The notes under the pieces are model-generated. The model had not been told where the DNA came from and made no database searches. It saw nothing but the letters and a program-made list of their open reading frames with translations. A DNA stretch of 64,000 bases from Candidatus Accumulibacter affinis (lineage in GTDB: Bacteria > Pseudomonadota > Gammaproteobacteria > Burkholderiales > Rhodocyclaceae), in contig JADJOT010000013.1 in NCBI GenBank assembly GCA_016713625.1, positions 116,387 to 180,386 on the forward strand, read 5' to 3'. Made by a program: the position numbers and the translations under genes. Shown here one piece after another: positions 7,926-19,133 of this stretch (position 1 is its first letter; every line of letters starts with the position of its first letter).

Positions 7926-9347
7926 ATGAAACCATCCCTCCAACTCAGGCACACCCAGCATCTTGCGTTGACCCCACAACTGCAGCAATCGATCCGATTG
8001 CTGCAGTTGTCGACGATCGAGCTGGAACATGAGTTGGAAAAGTACTTGCAGGAGAACCCACTACTCGAACGGGAAGAGGAGTACCCCCTGCCTGAGGCGA
8101 CACCAGGGGAGAGGAACGAGGATGCTCCGCCTGAGGCGGGGCTTGCCGACAGCCAGGGAGAGCGCACTCTGAGCGATGACGAAAGCTGGGGTGACGACCA
8201 GACCATATCGTCTGGCTCGTCCAGTTCCTTTGATGACGATGACGGCGACGGCGACTACCAGGACGTCCAGGCGGCAAATGTCTCGCTGCGCGAGCACCTG
8301 CTCTGGCAGCTCGGCCTGATGACCCTTTCCGATCGCGACCGGGTGCTGGTGCGCTGTCTGGTCGAGGCATTGGACGACGATGGCTACCTTACGCAGTCGC
8401 TCGATGAACTCGTTGAAGCAATGCCTTTGGAACTGGAGATCGCTCAGGAAGAGCTGCAGATCGCACTCAGGCACCTGCAGTACTTTGACCCGACCGGTGT
8501 TGGCGCCCGCAGCGCACAGGAGTGCCTGCTGCTGCAACTCGAAGCTTTGCCCGCGGATCAAACCGGCAGTCTGGCGCAGGAAATCGTCTGCCATCATCTG
8601 GAACTGCTGGCCACTCACGATTTCCCCCGGATCAGGAAGCTGACGGGTTGTGACGACGACGCACTGCGCGCTGCGCATTTGCTGATCTGCAGCCTGAATC
8701 CACGGCCCGGTGCTGCTTACGGGGCTGCTGAAACGCGCTATATCACCCCCGATGTGGTGGTGCGGAAAGTGCGTGGACAGTGGTCGGTGTTCGTCAATTC
8801 CGATGCCTTTCCGCGCCTGCGTATCAACAACCTCTATGCCCAGATTCTGTCCAGACAGCGTGGTTCCGGCCTTGCCGGCCAACTCCAGGAAGCCCGTTGG
8901 CTGATCCGGAATGTGCAACAACGGTTTGACACGATCCTGCGTGTGGCGCAGGCTATTGTGGAACGGCAGCGGCAATTCCTCGACCACGGGGAAGTCGCGA
9001 TGCGGCCGTTGGTATTGCGTGAAATCGCTGAGGTGCTCGGGCTGCATGAATCCACCATATCGCGGGTGACTACCCACAAGTACATGGCTACCCCACGCGG
9101 GATCTTTGAACTGAAGTATTTCTTTGGCAGCCACGTCGGCACGGAGGCCGGCGGGGCATGTTCGGCAACGGCCATTCGCGCGCTGATCAAACAAATGATC
9201 AGTGCTGAAGAGCCCAGGAAACCGCTCTCGGATAGCCAGATATCCGAGGTCCTTGGCCAGCAGGGCATTGTCGTCGCACGGCGAACAATTGCAAAATACC
9301 GTGAAGCGCTCAGTATCCCGCCGGTCAACTTACGCAAGTCCATCTAA
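7926..9347 (+). CDS. rpoN: RNA polymerase sigma-54 factor
   Basis: Sigma-54 directs polymerase to -24/-12 promoters that need an AAA+ activator such as NtrC. The chosen ATG gives 473 residues beginning MKPSLQLRHTQHLALTPQLQ, the normal region I; the open frame runs 66 codons further upstream without similarity. Region I is Gln-rich (1-50), an acidic linker follows (about 60-115), and the RpoN box ARRTIAKYRE sits near the C-terminus. A partner promoter is seen at glnA (38270-38286) and the activator ntrC at 33.5-35 kb. hpf, ptsN and hprK follow. Confidence 0.97.
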   Translation: MKPSLQLRHTQHLALTPQLQQSIRLLQLSTIELEHELEKYLQENPLLEREEEYPLPEATPGERNEDAPPEAGLADSQGERTLSDDESWGDDQTISSGSSSSFDDDDGDGDYQDVQAANVSLREHLLWQLGLMTLSDRDRVLVRCLVEALDDDGYLTQSLDELVEAMPLELEIAQEELQIALRHLQYFDPTGVGARSAQECLLLQLEALPADQTGSLAQEIVCHHLELLATHDFPRIRKLTGCDDDALRAAHLLICSLNPRPGAAYGAAETRYITPDVVVRKVRGQWSVFVNSDAFPRLRINNLYAQILSRQRGSGLAGQLQEARWLIRNVQQRFDTILRVAQAIVERQRQFLDHGEVAMRPLVLREIAEVLGLHESTISRVTTHKYMATPRGIFELKYFFGSHVGTEAGGACSATAIRALIKQMISAEEPRKPLSDSQISEVLGQQGIVVARRTIAKYREALSIPPVNLRKSI

Positions 9348-9362
9348 AGAAGGAGCCACATC

Positions 9363-9689
9363 ATGAACCTGCAAGTCAGTGGTCACCACCTCGAGATCAC
9401 CCCGGCCCTGCACGCTTACGTCACCGGCAAGCTCGAACGAATCACTCGTCATTTCGATAACGTGATAGACGTGAACGTGATTCTATCGGTGGACAAGCTG
9501 ACGCAGAAGGCCGAAGTGACCGTCCATCTCGCGGGCAAGGATGTCTATGTCGAGTCAGTCGACGAGGACCTCTACGCAGCGGTGGATGGACTGGTCGACA
9601 AGCTTGAGCGCCAGGTCCAGAAGTACAAGCAGAAATTGCAGGACCACCATCGCGGCAACAAGATTACCACTCACATCGTTGCCGAGTGA
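9363..9689 (+). CDS. hpf: Ribosome hibernation promoting factor, short form
   Basis: The 108-residue product is the short HPF/YfiA type, which binds the 30S subunit and promotes 100S ribosome dimers in stationary phase. It has the beta-alpha-beta-beta-beta-alpha pattern with basic helices (VDKLERQVQKYKQKLQDH). The start has AAGGAG. Position between rpoN and ptsN is standard in proteobacteria. The gene is followed by a strong hairpin. Confidence 0.94.
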   Translation: MNLQVSGHHLEITPALHAYVTGKLERITRHFDNVIDVNVILSVDKLTQKAEVTVHLAGKDVYVESVDEDLYAAVDGLVDKLERQVQKYKQKLQDHHRGNKITTHIVAE

Positions 9690-9706
9690 TAGCGCTGTAG
9701 CCTGTG

Positions 9707-9737
9707 CACCGCTGGTCGTTGTCACCGACCAGCGGTG
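9707..9737 (+). terminator. Strong hairpin between hpf and ptsN
   Basis: CACCGCTGGTCG (9707-9718) pairs perfectly with 9726-9737 across a 7-nt loop. No U-tract follows, so it may be an attenuating or RNA-processing hairpin rather than a full terminator. It would separate hpf mRNA levels from ptsN-hprK. Confidence 0.55.
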
Positions 9738-9787
9738 TGAGTCCTGGGCTATATTGATCCACGTCCGCTTTTTCAGGTTTTTGTCGC

Positions 9788-10240
9788 ATGAGCCAGATCA
9801 CTCAATTACTACCCCTCGAAAACATCATTCTTGACCTTGACGCGAGCAGCAAGAAGCGCGTTTTTGAACACGTGGGTTTGCTTTTCGAAAACTATCTCGG
9901 CATCGCTCGCAGTACGGTGTTCGACAGTCTGTTTGCCCGCGAGAAGCTGGGATCGACCGGTCTCGGGCAAGGCGTGGCGATTCCGCACGGACGTATCAAG
10001 GGATTGAAAGATGCCACCGGCGCCTTCCTGCGGCTGGCCGCCCCGGTAGCCTTCGATTCACCTGACGGCAAACCGGTCTCGTTGCTGTTCGTTCTGCTGG
10101 TCCCTGAGGTAGCGACCGAGCAGCACCTGCAAATCCTTTCTGAACTGGCGCAACACTTTTCCGACCGCAAGTGCCGTGAAGCGCTTGCCAAGGCTACCGA
10201 CTCGAGCAGCATTCGCCAGATCTTCGCCGACGGAGTATGA
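9788..10240 (+). CDS. ptsN: PTS-Ntr enzyme IIA
   Basis: EIIA-Ntr is the last phosphate acceptor of the nitrogen phosphotransferase chain. It regulates by protein contact (for example potassium uptake, kinases) rather than sugar transport. The 150 residues carry the phosphorylation site His67 in the motif GVAIPHGRI. It overlaps hprK by ATGA, and rpoN is nearby, the classic rpoN-linked arrangement. Confidence 0.95.
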   Translation: MSQITQLLPLENIILDLDASSKKRVFEHVGLLFENYLGIARSTVFDSLFAREKLGSTGLGQGVAIPHGRIKGLKDATGAFLRLAAPVAFDSPDGKPVSLLFVLLVPEVATEQHLQILSELAQHFSDRKCREALAKATDSSSIRQIFADGV

Positions 10241-11181
10241 ATGCCCAGCGTCAGGCGAGTGTGACTCAACTCTACGAGGACCACCGCGACAAACTGAAGC
10301 TTTCCTGGGTCATCGCCGTCGGCGTCGACCGACCGATCGAACTCAAGGATCAGGGCTATTTCGGCGCCGATGTCGTCGGCCACCTCAATCTGATTCACCC
10401 GGAACGGCTGCAGGTGATCGGCAGAGCCGAGCAAGCCTGGGGCCACCGCGTGACGACAGAACGTCTGCGCTCGCAGGTGAAGGAACTGATGGCCGCCAGA
10501 CCACCGGCGTTGATCATCGCCGACGACCTTGAGATCCTGCCAACGATTCGTGATGCCTGCGAGTTGACGGAGACGCCGCTGTTTGTCAGTCCCAAGCCCT
10601 GCTCGGCGGTAATCGAGCTGTTGCGCATCTACCTTTCTCGCCGGCTCGCCGGCTCGACGTCAGTCCACGGTGTCTTGATGGATGTGTTCGGCATGGGTAT
10701 TCTGATTACCGGCGATTCCGGCGTCGGCAAGAGCGAACTGGCGCTGGAACTGATCTCGCGCGGCCATGGTCTGGTGGCCGACGATGTCGTCGAACTGGCC
10801 TGCATTGCTCCGACCACCATCGAGGGACGCTGTCCAAGCATGTTGCGCGACTATCTGGAAGTGCGCGGCCTTGGCCTGCTCAACATTCGCACCATTTTCG
10901 GCGAAACCGCGTCGCGCCGGAAAATGAAACTGAAGCTGATCGCCCACCTGCAAAGACCGCTCAGTGGCACCGATGGTCCTCGCCTGCCGCTCGACGCCCA
11001 GTCTCAGGAAATTCTCGGGGTACCCATACGCAAGGTGGTCATTCCAGTTGCTGCCGGGCGCAACATTGCCGTGCTGCTCGAGGCGGCGGTACGCAACAGC
11101 ATCCTGCAGCTTCGCGGTATCGACAGCATGGGAGATTTCATCAACCGTCAACAGCAGGCTCTTCTTGACGACGACCTGTAG
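10237..11181 (+). CDS. hprK: HPr kinase/phosphorylase
   Basis: HprK phosphorylates and dephosphorylates HPr on a serine, here most likely the NPr/HPr of the nitrogen PTS. The 314-residue protein has an N-terminal regulatory domain (1-130), Walker A GDSGVGKS at 159-166, and the HprK signature EVRGLGLLNIR. The ATG overlaps the ptsN stop. Many betaproteobacteria encode it here. Confidence 0.95.
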   Translation: MNAQRQASVTQLYEDHRDKLKLSWVIAVGVDRPIELKDQGYFGADVVGHLNLIHPERLQVIGRAEQAWGHRVTTERLRSQVKELMAARPPALIIADDLEILPTIRDACELTETPLFVSPKPCSAVIELLRIYLSRRLAGSTSVHGVLMDVFGMGILITGDSGVGKSELALELISRGHGLVADDVVELACIAPTTIEGRCPSMLRDYLEVRGLGLLNIRTIFGETASRRKMKLKLIAHLQRPLSGTDGPRLPLDAQSQEILGVPIRKVVIPVAAGRNIAVLLEAAVRNSILQLRGIDSMGDFINRQQQALLDDDL

Positions 11182-11228
11182 CAATGGCTTAATCACCAGA
11201 CTTCCTCAACCCTACGGAGACAACCCCG

Positions 11229-11546
11229 ATGAAAGCCATGACCGTCCTTGTCGCTCTCGCCGTCGCTGCCGGCAGCGCACTTGCCGCCGATGAGAAGAAG
11301 GAACCCTCAGCAGCCCAGAAGGCGCAGCAGGAAAAGATGAGCGCCTGTAACGCACAGGCTGGTGAAAAGGATTTGAAAGGCGACGATCGCAAGCAGTTCA
11401 TGAGCTCGTGCCTCGGCGCCAAACCGGCGACGGCAACTCAACAGGAGAAGATGAAAGCCTGCAATGCCGATGCCGGCAGCAAACAGCTCAAGGGTGACGA
11501 GCGCAAAAAGTTCATGAGCGAGTGCCTCAAAGCGAGTCCGACATAA
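11229..11546 (+). CDS. PsiF-repeat periplasmic protein (two repeats)
   Basis: The product is a small exported protein of 105 residues. Residues 1-19 are a signal peptide (VLVALAVAAGSALA, cut before ADEKK). Two PsiF repeats follow, each with the pattern QQEKM-x-ACN...LKGD-x-RK-x-F-M-S-x-C. Each repeat has two cysteines, which fits a disulfide. PsiF is phosphate-starvation inducible in E. coli, but its function is unknown. GGAG lies eight bases upstream of the start. No Pho box was evident by eye. Confidence 0.85.
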   Translation: MKAMTVLVALAVAAGSALAADEKKEPSAAQKAQQEKMSACNAQAGEKDLKGDDRKQFMSSCLGAKPATATQQEKMKACNADAGSKQLKGDERKKFMSECLKASPT

Positions 11547-11669
11547 TCGGCAGGTCGCCGGCAATCGTCGCTTCCCGACCAGTAGCGGTTTCCCCGACGC
11601 TGGCGAGCAGCTGGCTGTGCTCGGCCGCTTGGCCGCGCAGTGGCCGGGCGCTCGGCACAGCGAACGCGG

Positions 11670-12035
11670 CTAGCCATCGCCAGCCGCGTCCGTTATGCAA
11701 ACCGCCAGGCAAGCCACGTAACCTCGGCGACCGCGCTTGAGCAGTTTGCCCAAGCGTCGATCAGCCTCTTGCGAAGTCACACAGACCTGGCTGAGAAAAA
11801 CATTGCATGCTGCCCAGCGTCCTTCCTGAGTGCGCAAGACGACCACCGGACGGCCACCGTCAAGCATCGCAAACAGGCAACTCGACTCGGCCGCCACCCA
11901 CGACGCGGCAACGATGTCCATCGCTTCGTCACGTGCGACACACAAGGCGACCAGCGCATCGATGGGTGAGTCACGCTCGACACAGACAATGGCTGGAAAA
12001 TAGCCGTGACCGGAGGACCTGGCGGAGGTGTTCAT
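11670..12035 (-). CDS. Conserved-looking hypothetical protein, 121 residues
   Basis: I do not recognise this protein. Codon use has the high third-position G+C of its neighbours. The sequence looks folded, with an alternating hydrophobic core (PAIVCVERDSPIDALVALCVARDEA, written here only up to that point) and a basic C-terminal helix RRLGKLLKRGRRG. The ribosome-binding site is weak. It lies alone between psiF-like and the ubiquinone hydroxylase, on the opposite strand to both. A CBS-like or small regulatory domain is possible but unproven. Confidence 0.55.
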   Translation of the reverse strand: MNTSARSSGHGYFPAIVCVERDSPIDALVALCVARDEAMDIVAASWVAAESSCLFAMLDGGRPVVVLRTQEGRWAACNVFLSQVCVTSQEADRRLGKLLKRGRRGYVACLAVCITDAAGDG

Positions 12036-12120
12036 GATCGTGAGCTTCTACCATCCCTGGCCACACTTGTAAATTCGCGATCGAGCAACGCACGCTCATC
12101 ACCTATCTGAGTTCCCCAAC

Positions 12121-13290
12121 ATGCAAGTCACGGAGTTCGACGTCCTTATCGTTGGTGGTGGCCTGGCCGGTCTGTCGCTGGCCTGTGCGCTGCGCGACAC
12201 ACGTCTCCGGCTAGCCCTGCTGGAACAGCGGCCGCCGGTCGCTGCAACCGGCTGGGATGCCCGCGTCTACGCCATCTCGCCAGCCAACGCGGCTTTCCTG
12301 CAGACCATTGGCGCCTGGAAGCACCTGCCCGCCGAGCGCATGGCGCCGATCCAGGCAATGGTAATCCATGGTGACAGCGGCGCCGAGCTCGATTTTTCAG
12401 CTTACGCAGCGGGCATCCCTGAGCTTGGCTGGATTATCGAGTCGTCGCTGATGGCTGGCGAACTGTGGGAGAGCGTCAAGCGCCAGGGCAACCTCACGCT
12501 GCTTTGCCCGGCGACGCCGCAGAGTGTGGAAATTGACGCCACAGCCGCAGTACTGACCCTGACCGATGACCACAGGGTGTCCGCTCGGCTGCTCGTCGGT
12601 GCGGATGGACGGGACTCCTGGGTACGCGCCAAAACAGGCTTGCGGGCGATCCAGACAAGCTATGGGGAGATGGGGTTGGTGGCCAATTTCGCGTGCGAAC
12701 GTCCGCATCGCGGCATTGCACGTCAATGGTTTCGCCACGACGGGGTGCTGGCGTGGCTGCCGCTGGCGGGAAATCGCATTTCCATCGTCTGGTCTACCCC
12801 TGACGAAAACGCGCGCGCCATGCTGGCCATGGCGGCCGAAGAACTCTGTGCCTGGGTAGCCGCCGCCGGCAATCACGAGTTGGGTGCCCTCGAACTCTTG
12901 ACCCCGGCGGCAGTCTTCCCGTTGCGCCTGATCCAGGTCCCGCAGACCGTCGGACATCGGGTGGCATTGCTTGGCGACGCCGCGCACGGCATTCACCCGC
13001 TGTCCGGTCATGGTATTAACCTCGGCTATCAGGATGCGAAAGCGCTCGCTGGCCTGCTCGCTGCCACGCCGACCTGGCAGGACATTGGTAGCGAGCGCCT
13101 GCTGGCTCGCTATCAGCGGGAACGACGCGAAGAAACGCTGCTGATACAGACGGCAACGCATGCACTGCACCACCTTTTCCGGCGGGATTTCCCAGGAATC
13201 AGGCCTTTGCGCAATTGGGGAATGAACCTGACGAACGCTTTGCCAGTCTTGAAGAACCTTCTTGTGCGCTACGCCATCGGCGCTTTCTGA
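12121..13290 (+). CDS. UbiH/UbiF/COQ6-family FAD monooxygenase
   Basis: This 389-residue flavoprotein hydroxylates the ring of a ubiquinone precursor. The dinucleotide-binding motif VGGGLAGLSLA is at residues 11-21, the DG motif LVGADGRDSWVR is central, and the second FAD motif GDAAHGIHPLSGHGINLG is C-terminal. Which ring position it attacks (UbiH, UbiI, UbiL or UbiM type) cannot be decided by eye. dsbC follows 28 bp later on the same strand. Confidence 0.88.
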   Translation: MQVTEFDVLIVGGGLAGLSLACALRDTRLRLALLEQRPPVAATGWDARVYAISPANAAFLQTIGAWKHLPAERMAPIQAMVIHGDSGAELDFSAYAAGIPELGWIIESSLMAGELWESVKRQGNLTLLCPATPQSVEIDATAAVLTLTDDHRVSARLLVGADGRDSWVRAKTGLRAIQTSYGEMGLVANFACERPHRGIARQWFRHDGVLAWLPLAGNRISIVWSTPDENARAMLAMAAEELCAWVAAAGNHELGALELLTPAAVFPLRLIQVPQTVGHRVALLGDAAHGIHPLSGHGINLGYQDAKALAGLLAATPTWQDIGSERLLARYQRERREETLLIQTATHALHHLFRRDFPGIRPLRNWGMNLTNALPVLKNLLVRYAIGAF

Positions 13291-13318
13291 TACCTTCCTT
13301 CTTCGGAGAAACCTACCA

Positions 13319-14026
13319 ATGTATGCAAGACTAGTGCCGTTCGCGCTCGCCGCAGTAATCAGCCTGCCCACCCTGGCCGACGAGGCAAGCGTCAAGAAAG
13401 CCATAGAAAGCAAGCTTGAGCGCACGGTGACCAGTGTTACCAAGACCCCCTACCTTGGTCTCTATGAAGTGTACGTCGATGGCCAGATCGTCTACACCGA
13501 CGACAAGGTTTCCGCCGTGCTCCTGGGCTCGCTGATCGACGGCAAGACGATGAAGAACGTCACCGATGAGCGGATGCAGAAACTCACTGCCATCAAGTTC
13601 TCGGACTTGCCGCTGCCGCAGGCGGTGAGGCAGGTGCGTGGGGATGGAAAACGTGTTTTCGCGACCTTTGAAGACCCGAACTGCGGCTACTGCAAGAAAA
13701 TGGCCAAGGAGATCGCAAAACTGGACAACGTGACGATTTACATCTTCCTCTACCCGATCCTCTCGCCGGATTCGCTGGAGAAGTCGAATCAGATTTGGTG
13801 CGCCGCGGACAAGGCCAAGGCATGGAATGACTGGATGGTTGATGGAAAGACACCCGCCGGCAAGGGTGATTGCGACACCACTGCGGTCAAGAAGAACATC
13901 GAACTCGGCCGAAAACTCGCCATCAACGGCACGCCGACGGTCTTCTTCGCGGACGGTGAGCGCATTCCCGGTGCGCTTTCGCTTGCCAAGATCGAGCAGA
14001 AGCTCAGCCAGGCTCAGGCCAGGTAA
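13319..14026 (+). CDS. dsbC: Periplasmic disulfide isomerase DsbC
   Basis: DsbC reshuffles wrong disulfides in the periplasm. The 235-residue precursor has a signal peptide (1-20), an N-terminal dimerisation domain (about 21-85) and a thioredoxin domain with the active site Cys122-Gly-Tyr-Cys125. A cis-Pro loop GTPTVFF is near residue 205. The chosen ATG has GGAGA upstream; the longer open frame from 13262 lies inside the hydroxylase gene and is ignored. Confidence 0.92.
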   Translation: MYARLVPFALAAVISLPTLADEASVKKAIESKLERTVTSVTKTPYLGLYEVYVDGQIVYTDDKVSAVLLGSLIDGKTMKNVTDERMQKLTAIKFSDLPLPQAVRQVRGDGKRVFATFEDPNCGYCKKMAKEIAKLDNVTIYIFLYPILSPDSLEKSNQIWCAADKAKAWNDWMVDGKTPAGKGDCDTTAVKKNIELGRKLAINGTPTVFFADGERIPGALSLAKIEQKLSQAQAR

Positions 14027-14141
14027 GTCCGCGCTCGCCCACTGCTGCGAAGCAGCCGTCCGCTCACCAACGAGCTTGGCTAGCCAGGTTCTGGCCGAGC
14101 GGAGCCCGCTGCCGGCGCGTGCTCCCCGGCACTTGCAGCAA

Positions 14142-15332
14142 TCAGTGGCCGCGGGCTGGAAAGACCTGCCGGGAATAGCTGATCGACAGGGCACCGAGCA
14201 GGGGATGCTCGGCAAGGCGCCTGGCAATTTCGCGTTCAGCCTTGATGACCAAGGCCGGGTCAGGGAGGGCGTGGCGAGGCAGATATACCTCGGCTTCCAC
14301 CCGGCCGTTGAGGTAATGCAGAACGATCCGCTCGGCTTCCGGCAGGTCGCTGAGCATGGGTAACAGGCGCTTCAGCAGTTCGCCGCGGTCCGGCATGACC
14401 TGGCTCTTGCTGTCGTGGTCCAGATCGTCCTCGACGTCGACGTGAACGAGCACGTCAGATACGGCAGCGTGGCTGTCGAGTACCCGCTTACGAGTCATCT
14501 CGGCGATGCGGTGGCCTTCCGAAACGCTGATGCGCGGATCGACACAGACGTGCGCATCGACCAGCGAGCGGTGAGCCATGCGACGGGTGCGCAATTCATG
14601 CAGACTGCTCACCCCGGGGGTATCGACGATCACCTGCCGGATGCTGTCGACTTCTTCTACCGAAAGCCCGGTGTCAATCAGCTCCTGCACGGCATCCCAC
14701 GCAAACACCACGCCCATGCGGACGATCATGAAGCCGACGATCACCGCCGCCACCGAGTCGGCAAAATTGTAGCCCATCAGATTACCGACGATCCCCAGGG
14801 CCACCACCAGTGACGACGCGGCGTCGGAACGGGCGTGCCAGGCGTTGGCGATGAGCATTGGCGAGCGCAGGCGCTCGCCAATGCGGAGCATGTAGCGAAA
14901 CAGTCCCTCCTTCGCCGCCAGCGCCGCAATCGCCGTCCATAGGGCCAGGGTAGCCACCGGCGGCAGGTCTTCGAGATTCTGCAACTTCACTCCGGCGCCC
15001 CAGATGATTCCGGCACCAGTCGCCGCGAGAATTGCTCCAAGCGCAAACGACGCCATGGTTTCGATGCGAGCATGGCCGTAGGGATGCCGTTCATCGGCCG
15101 GATCCTTGCTATGGTGGGCAGCGAAAAGGACCAGGAAGTCGCAGACCAGATCGGAGAGTGAATGCAGGCCGTCGGCGATCAAACCCTGGGAATGGGCGAC
15201 GATACCGGCAACCACCTGGGCAATGGTAAGGCAAACATTCACCACCACGCTGATCCAGGTCACCCGCTGGGTCATGCCGTGTCGCCCAGGATCATCGAAG
15301 GAGATTTCCTGGGCGTCGTTACGGGTGCTCAT
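14142..15332 (-). CDS. Cation diffusion facilitator family metal exporter
   Basis: The 396-residue inner-membrane protein belongs to the CDF family, proton-driven exporters of Zn, Fe, Mn or Cd. Six hydrophobic helices fill residues 20-220. The metal-site motifs are HSLSD in helix II and HARSD in helix V. After the transmembrane part lies the usual cytoplasmic domain, and an extra C-terminal repeat of that domain (from about 300) makes it longer than average. GGAAGGGA precedes the ATG. It is co-directional with the CBS gene 26 bp upstream and probably co-transcribed. Confidence 0.9.
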   Translation of the reverse strand: MSTRNDAQEISFDDPGRHGMTQRVTWISVVVNVCLTIAQVVAGIVAHSQGLIADGLHSLSDLVCDFLVLFAAHHSKDPADERHPYGHARIETMASFALGAILAATGAGIIWGAGVKLQNLEDLPPVATLALWTAIAALAAKEGLFRYMLRIGERLRSPMLIANAWHARSDAASSLVVALGIVGNLMGYNFADSVAAVIVGFMIVRMGVVFAWDAVQELIDTGLSVEEVDSIRQVIVDTPGVSSLHELRTRRMAHRSLVDAHVCVDPRISVSEGHRIAEMTRKRVLDSHAAVSDVLVHVDVEDDLDHDSKSQVMPDRGELLKRLLPMLSDLPEAERIVLHYLNGRVEAEVYLPRHALPDPALVIKAEREIARRLAEHPLLGALSISYSRQVFPARGH

Positions 15333-15358
15333 GGCTCGGTCCCTTCCTTCACCAGTGC

Positions 15359-15955
15359 TCAGTGGCTCAGCGAACTCACCACTTGCGAGAACGTTTGCGC
15401 GATTTCCGTGGATTGCGCAAGTCCGATATCGCGCTCGATGCGGGCCAGCGAAAAGACGCCGCAAAGGATGTGGTTCTCCTCTTCATCATGGTCCACAACC
15501 AGGCAATAAGGCGTTCCCAACTCCTTGAGGGTAGCCACCACGTTGCCGACTCTCGCCGCCGTCACATCGCGCAGGTGCATCACCTCGGCATCGTCGTGCT
15601 GCTTGATCATGACATCGCCGACGACCAGTTCATTTGGATGAACTCCCAGGGTATGGGCGACAGCCAGTGGCCGGTGACCCTTGCTCCCGGCCTCGGTCAC
15701 CAGCCCCTGTAACTGCCGGTGCTCATCGGCGACCAGCAGGTAATGCACGTGGCACAGATCCATGACTCTGTTGGCATCGTCGAGCGAGGCGTCACGCGCA
15801 ATCGTGACCGGCGTCACGCGCTGAAAATCGATCATGACAGCCAGCGCAGGTGAGTTAAGGTCCACCGCGTGGTGGGCCGCCACCTTTGGCAGGTAACAAG
15901 GGACGCCTCTCTGCAGCCTAGTCCATGGCAGAGGCTTGAAGCGTGTATCAGGCAT
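15359..15955 (-). CDS. Two-CBS-domain protein
   Basis: The 198-residue cytoplasmic protein is mostly a pair of CBS domains (about 45-110 and 125-190), which bind adenosyl ligands and act as sensors. The start is fixed by a strong GAGGAGGAA site six bases upstream of ATG 15955; the longer frame to 16171 has none. Its place just ahead of the CDF exporter suggests that it tunes metal or ion transport, which is inference. Confidence 0.82.
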   Translation of the reverse strand: MPDTRFKPLPWTRLQRGVPCYLPKVAAHHAVDLNSPALAVMIDFQRVTPVTIARDASLDDANRVMDLCHVHYLLVADEHRQLQGLVTEAGSKGHRPLAVAHTLGVHPNELVVGDVMIKQHDDAEVMHLRDVTAARVGNVVATLKELGTPYCLVVDHDEEENHILCGVFSLARIERDIGLAQSTEIAQTFSQVVSSLSH

Positions 15956-15989
15956 TTCCGGATTCCTCCTCGTCGATGGTGACGCAAGG

Positions 15990-16019
15990 ATTAAAGCACC
16001 GATACTTGGCAATTGACAA
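15990..16019 (-). promoter_or_regulatory. Probable sigma-70 promoter of the CBS-CDF operon
   Basis: On the minus strand TTGTCA (16019-16014) is followed after 18 bp by TTTAAT (15995-15990), about 35 bp before the CBS start codon. Hexamer match and spacing are good. Confidence 0.45.
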
Positions 16020-16186
16020 GCATCCTGTCGCACGGACTCACTTTCTGGTCCTTTGGCGCAGGTTCTGTGTACTGCATCTGCTTTCGCAACCGGCTTGGCA
16101 CGGCGACACCAGAATTGCGTCAATCGAGTCTTGAAGGTAGTATCCATGCCGCGCGCCGCATGATTGTGCAAGTCCTGTCACCCAGC

Positions 16187-16211
16187 CGGTTCGGCAACCC
16201 ATGCCGAACCG
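16187..16211 (+). promoter_or_regulatory. 9-bp-stem hairpin in the secA leader
   Basis: CGGTTCGGC (16187-16195) pairs perfectly with GCCGAACCG (16203-16211) around a 7-nt loop, about 95 bp upstream of the secA ATG. secA lacks a clear Shine-Dalgarno sequence, so leader structure could matter for its translation. Confidence 0.45.
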
Positions 16212-16303
16212 ATCTCCAGCTTTCAATGCGAGAAAGAACCGGCCCCGCTGGTTGACCGGGTCCTGATGTTAACTTCGCAGCAATTTTCTCTACCGTTCCC
16301 AGA

Positions 16304-19018
<2,715 letters not shown>

Positions 19019-19133
19019 GCGCTCGCGGCGAGTCGAGGGCCGCGGCGGGTAGGCGCAACCTGGGCCATCCCGCCAGGTGACCGCTTGGCTGCTGCCGCTA
19101 GCCCCCTCGGCCGTCTCCGCTCACGAGGTTGCA

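Larger units (their letters stand above)
15956..16303. other. 348-bp divergent intergenic region between CBS gene and secA
   Basis: The region holds the CBS-CDF promoter at its left end and a strong hairpin at 16187-16211 on the secA side. I see no convincing small gene; a secM-like arrest peptide upstream of secA is not apparent. Confidence 0.5.
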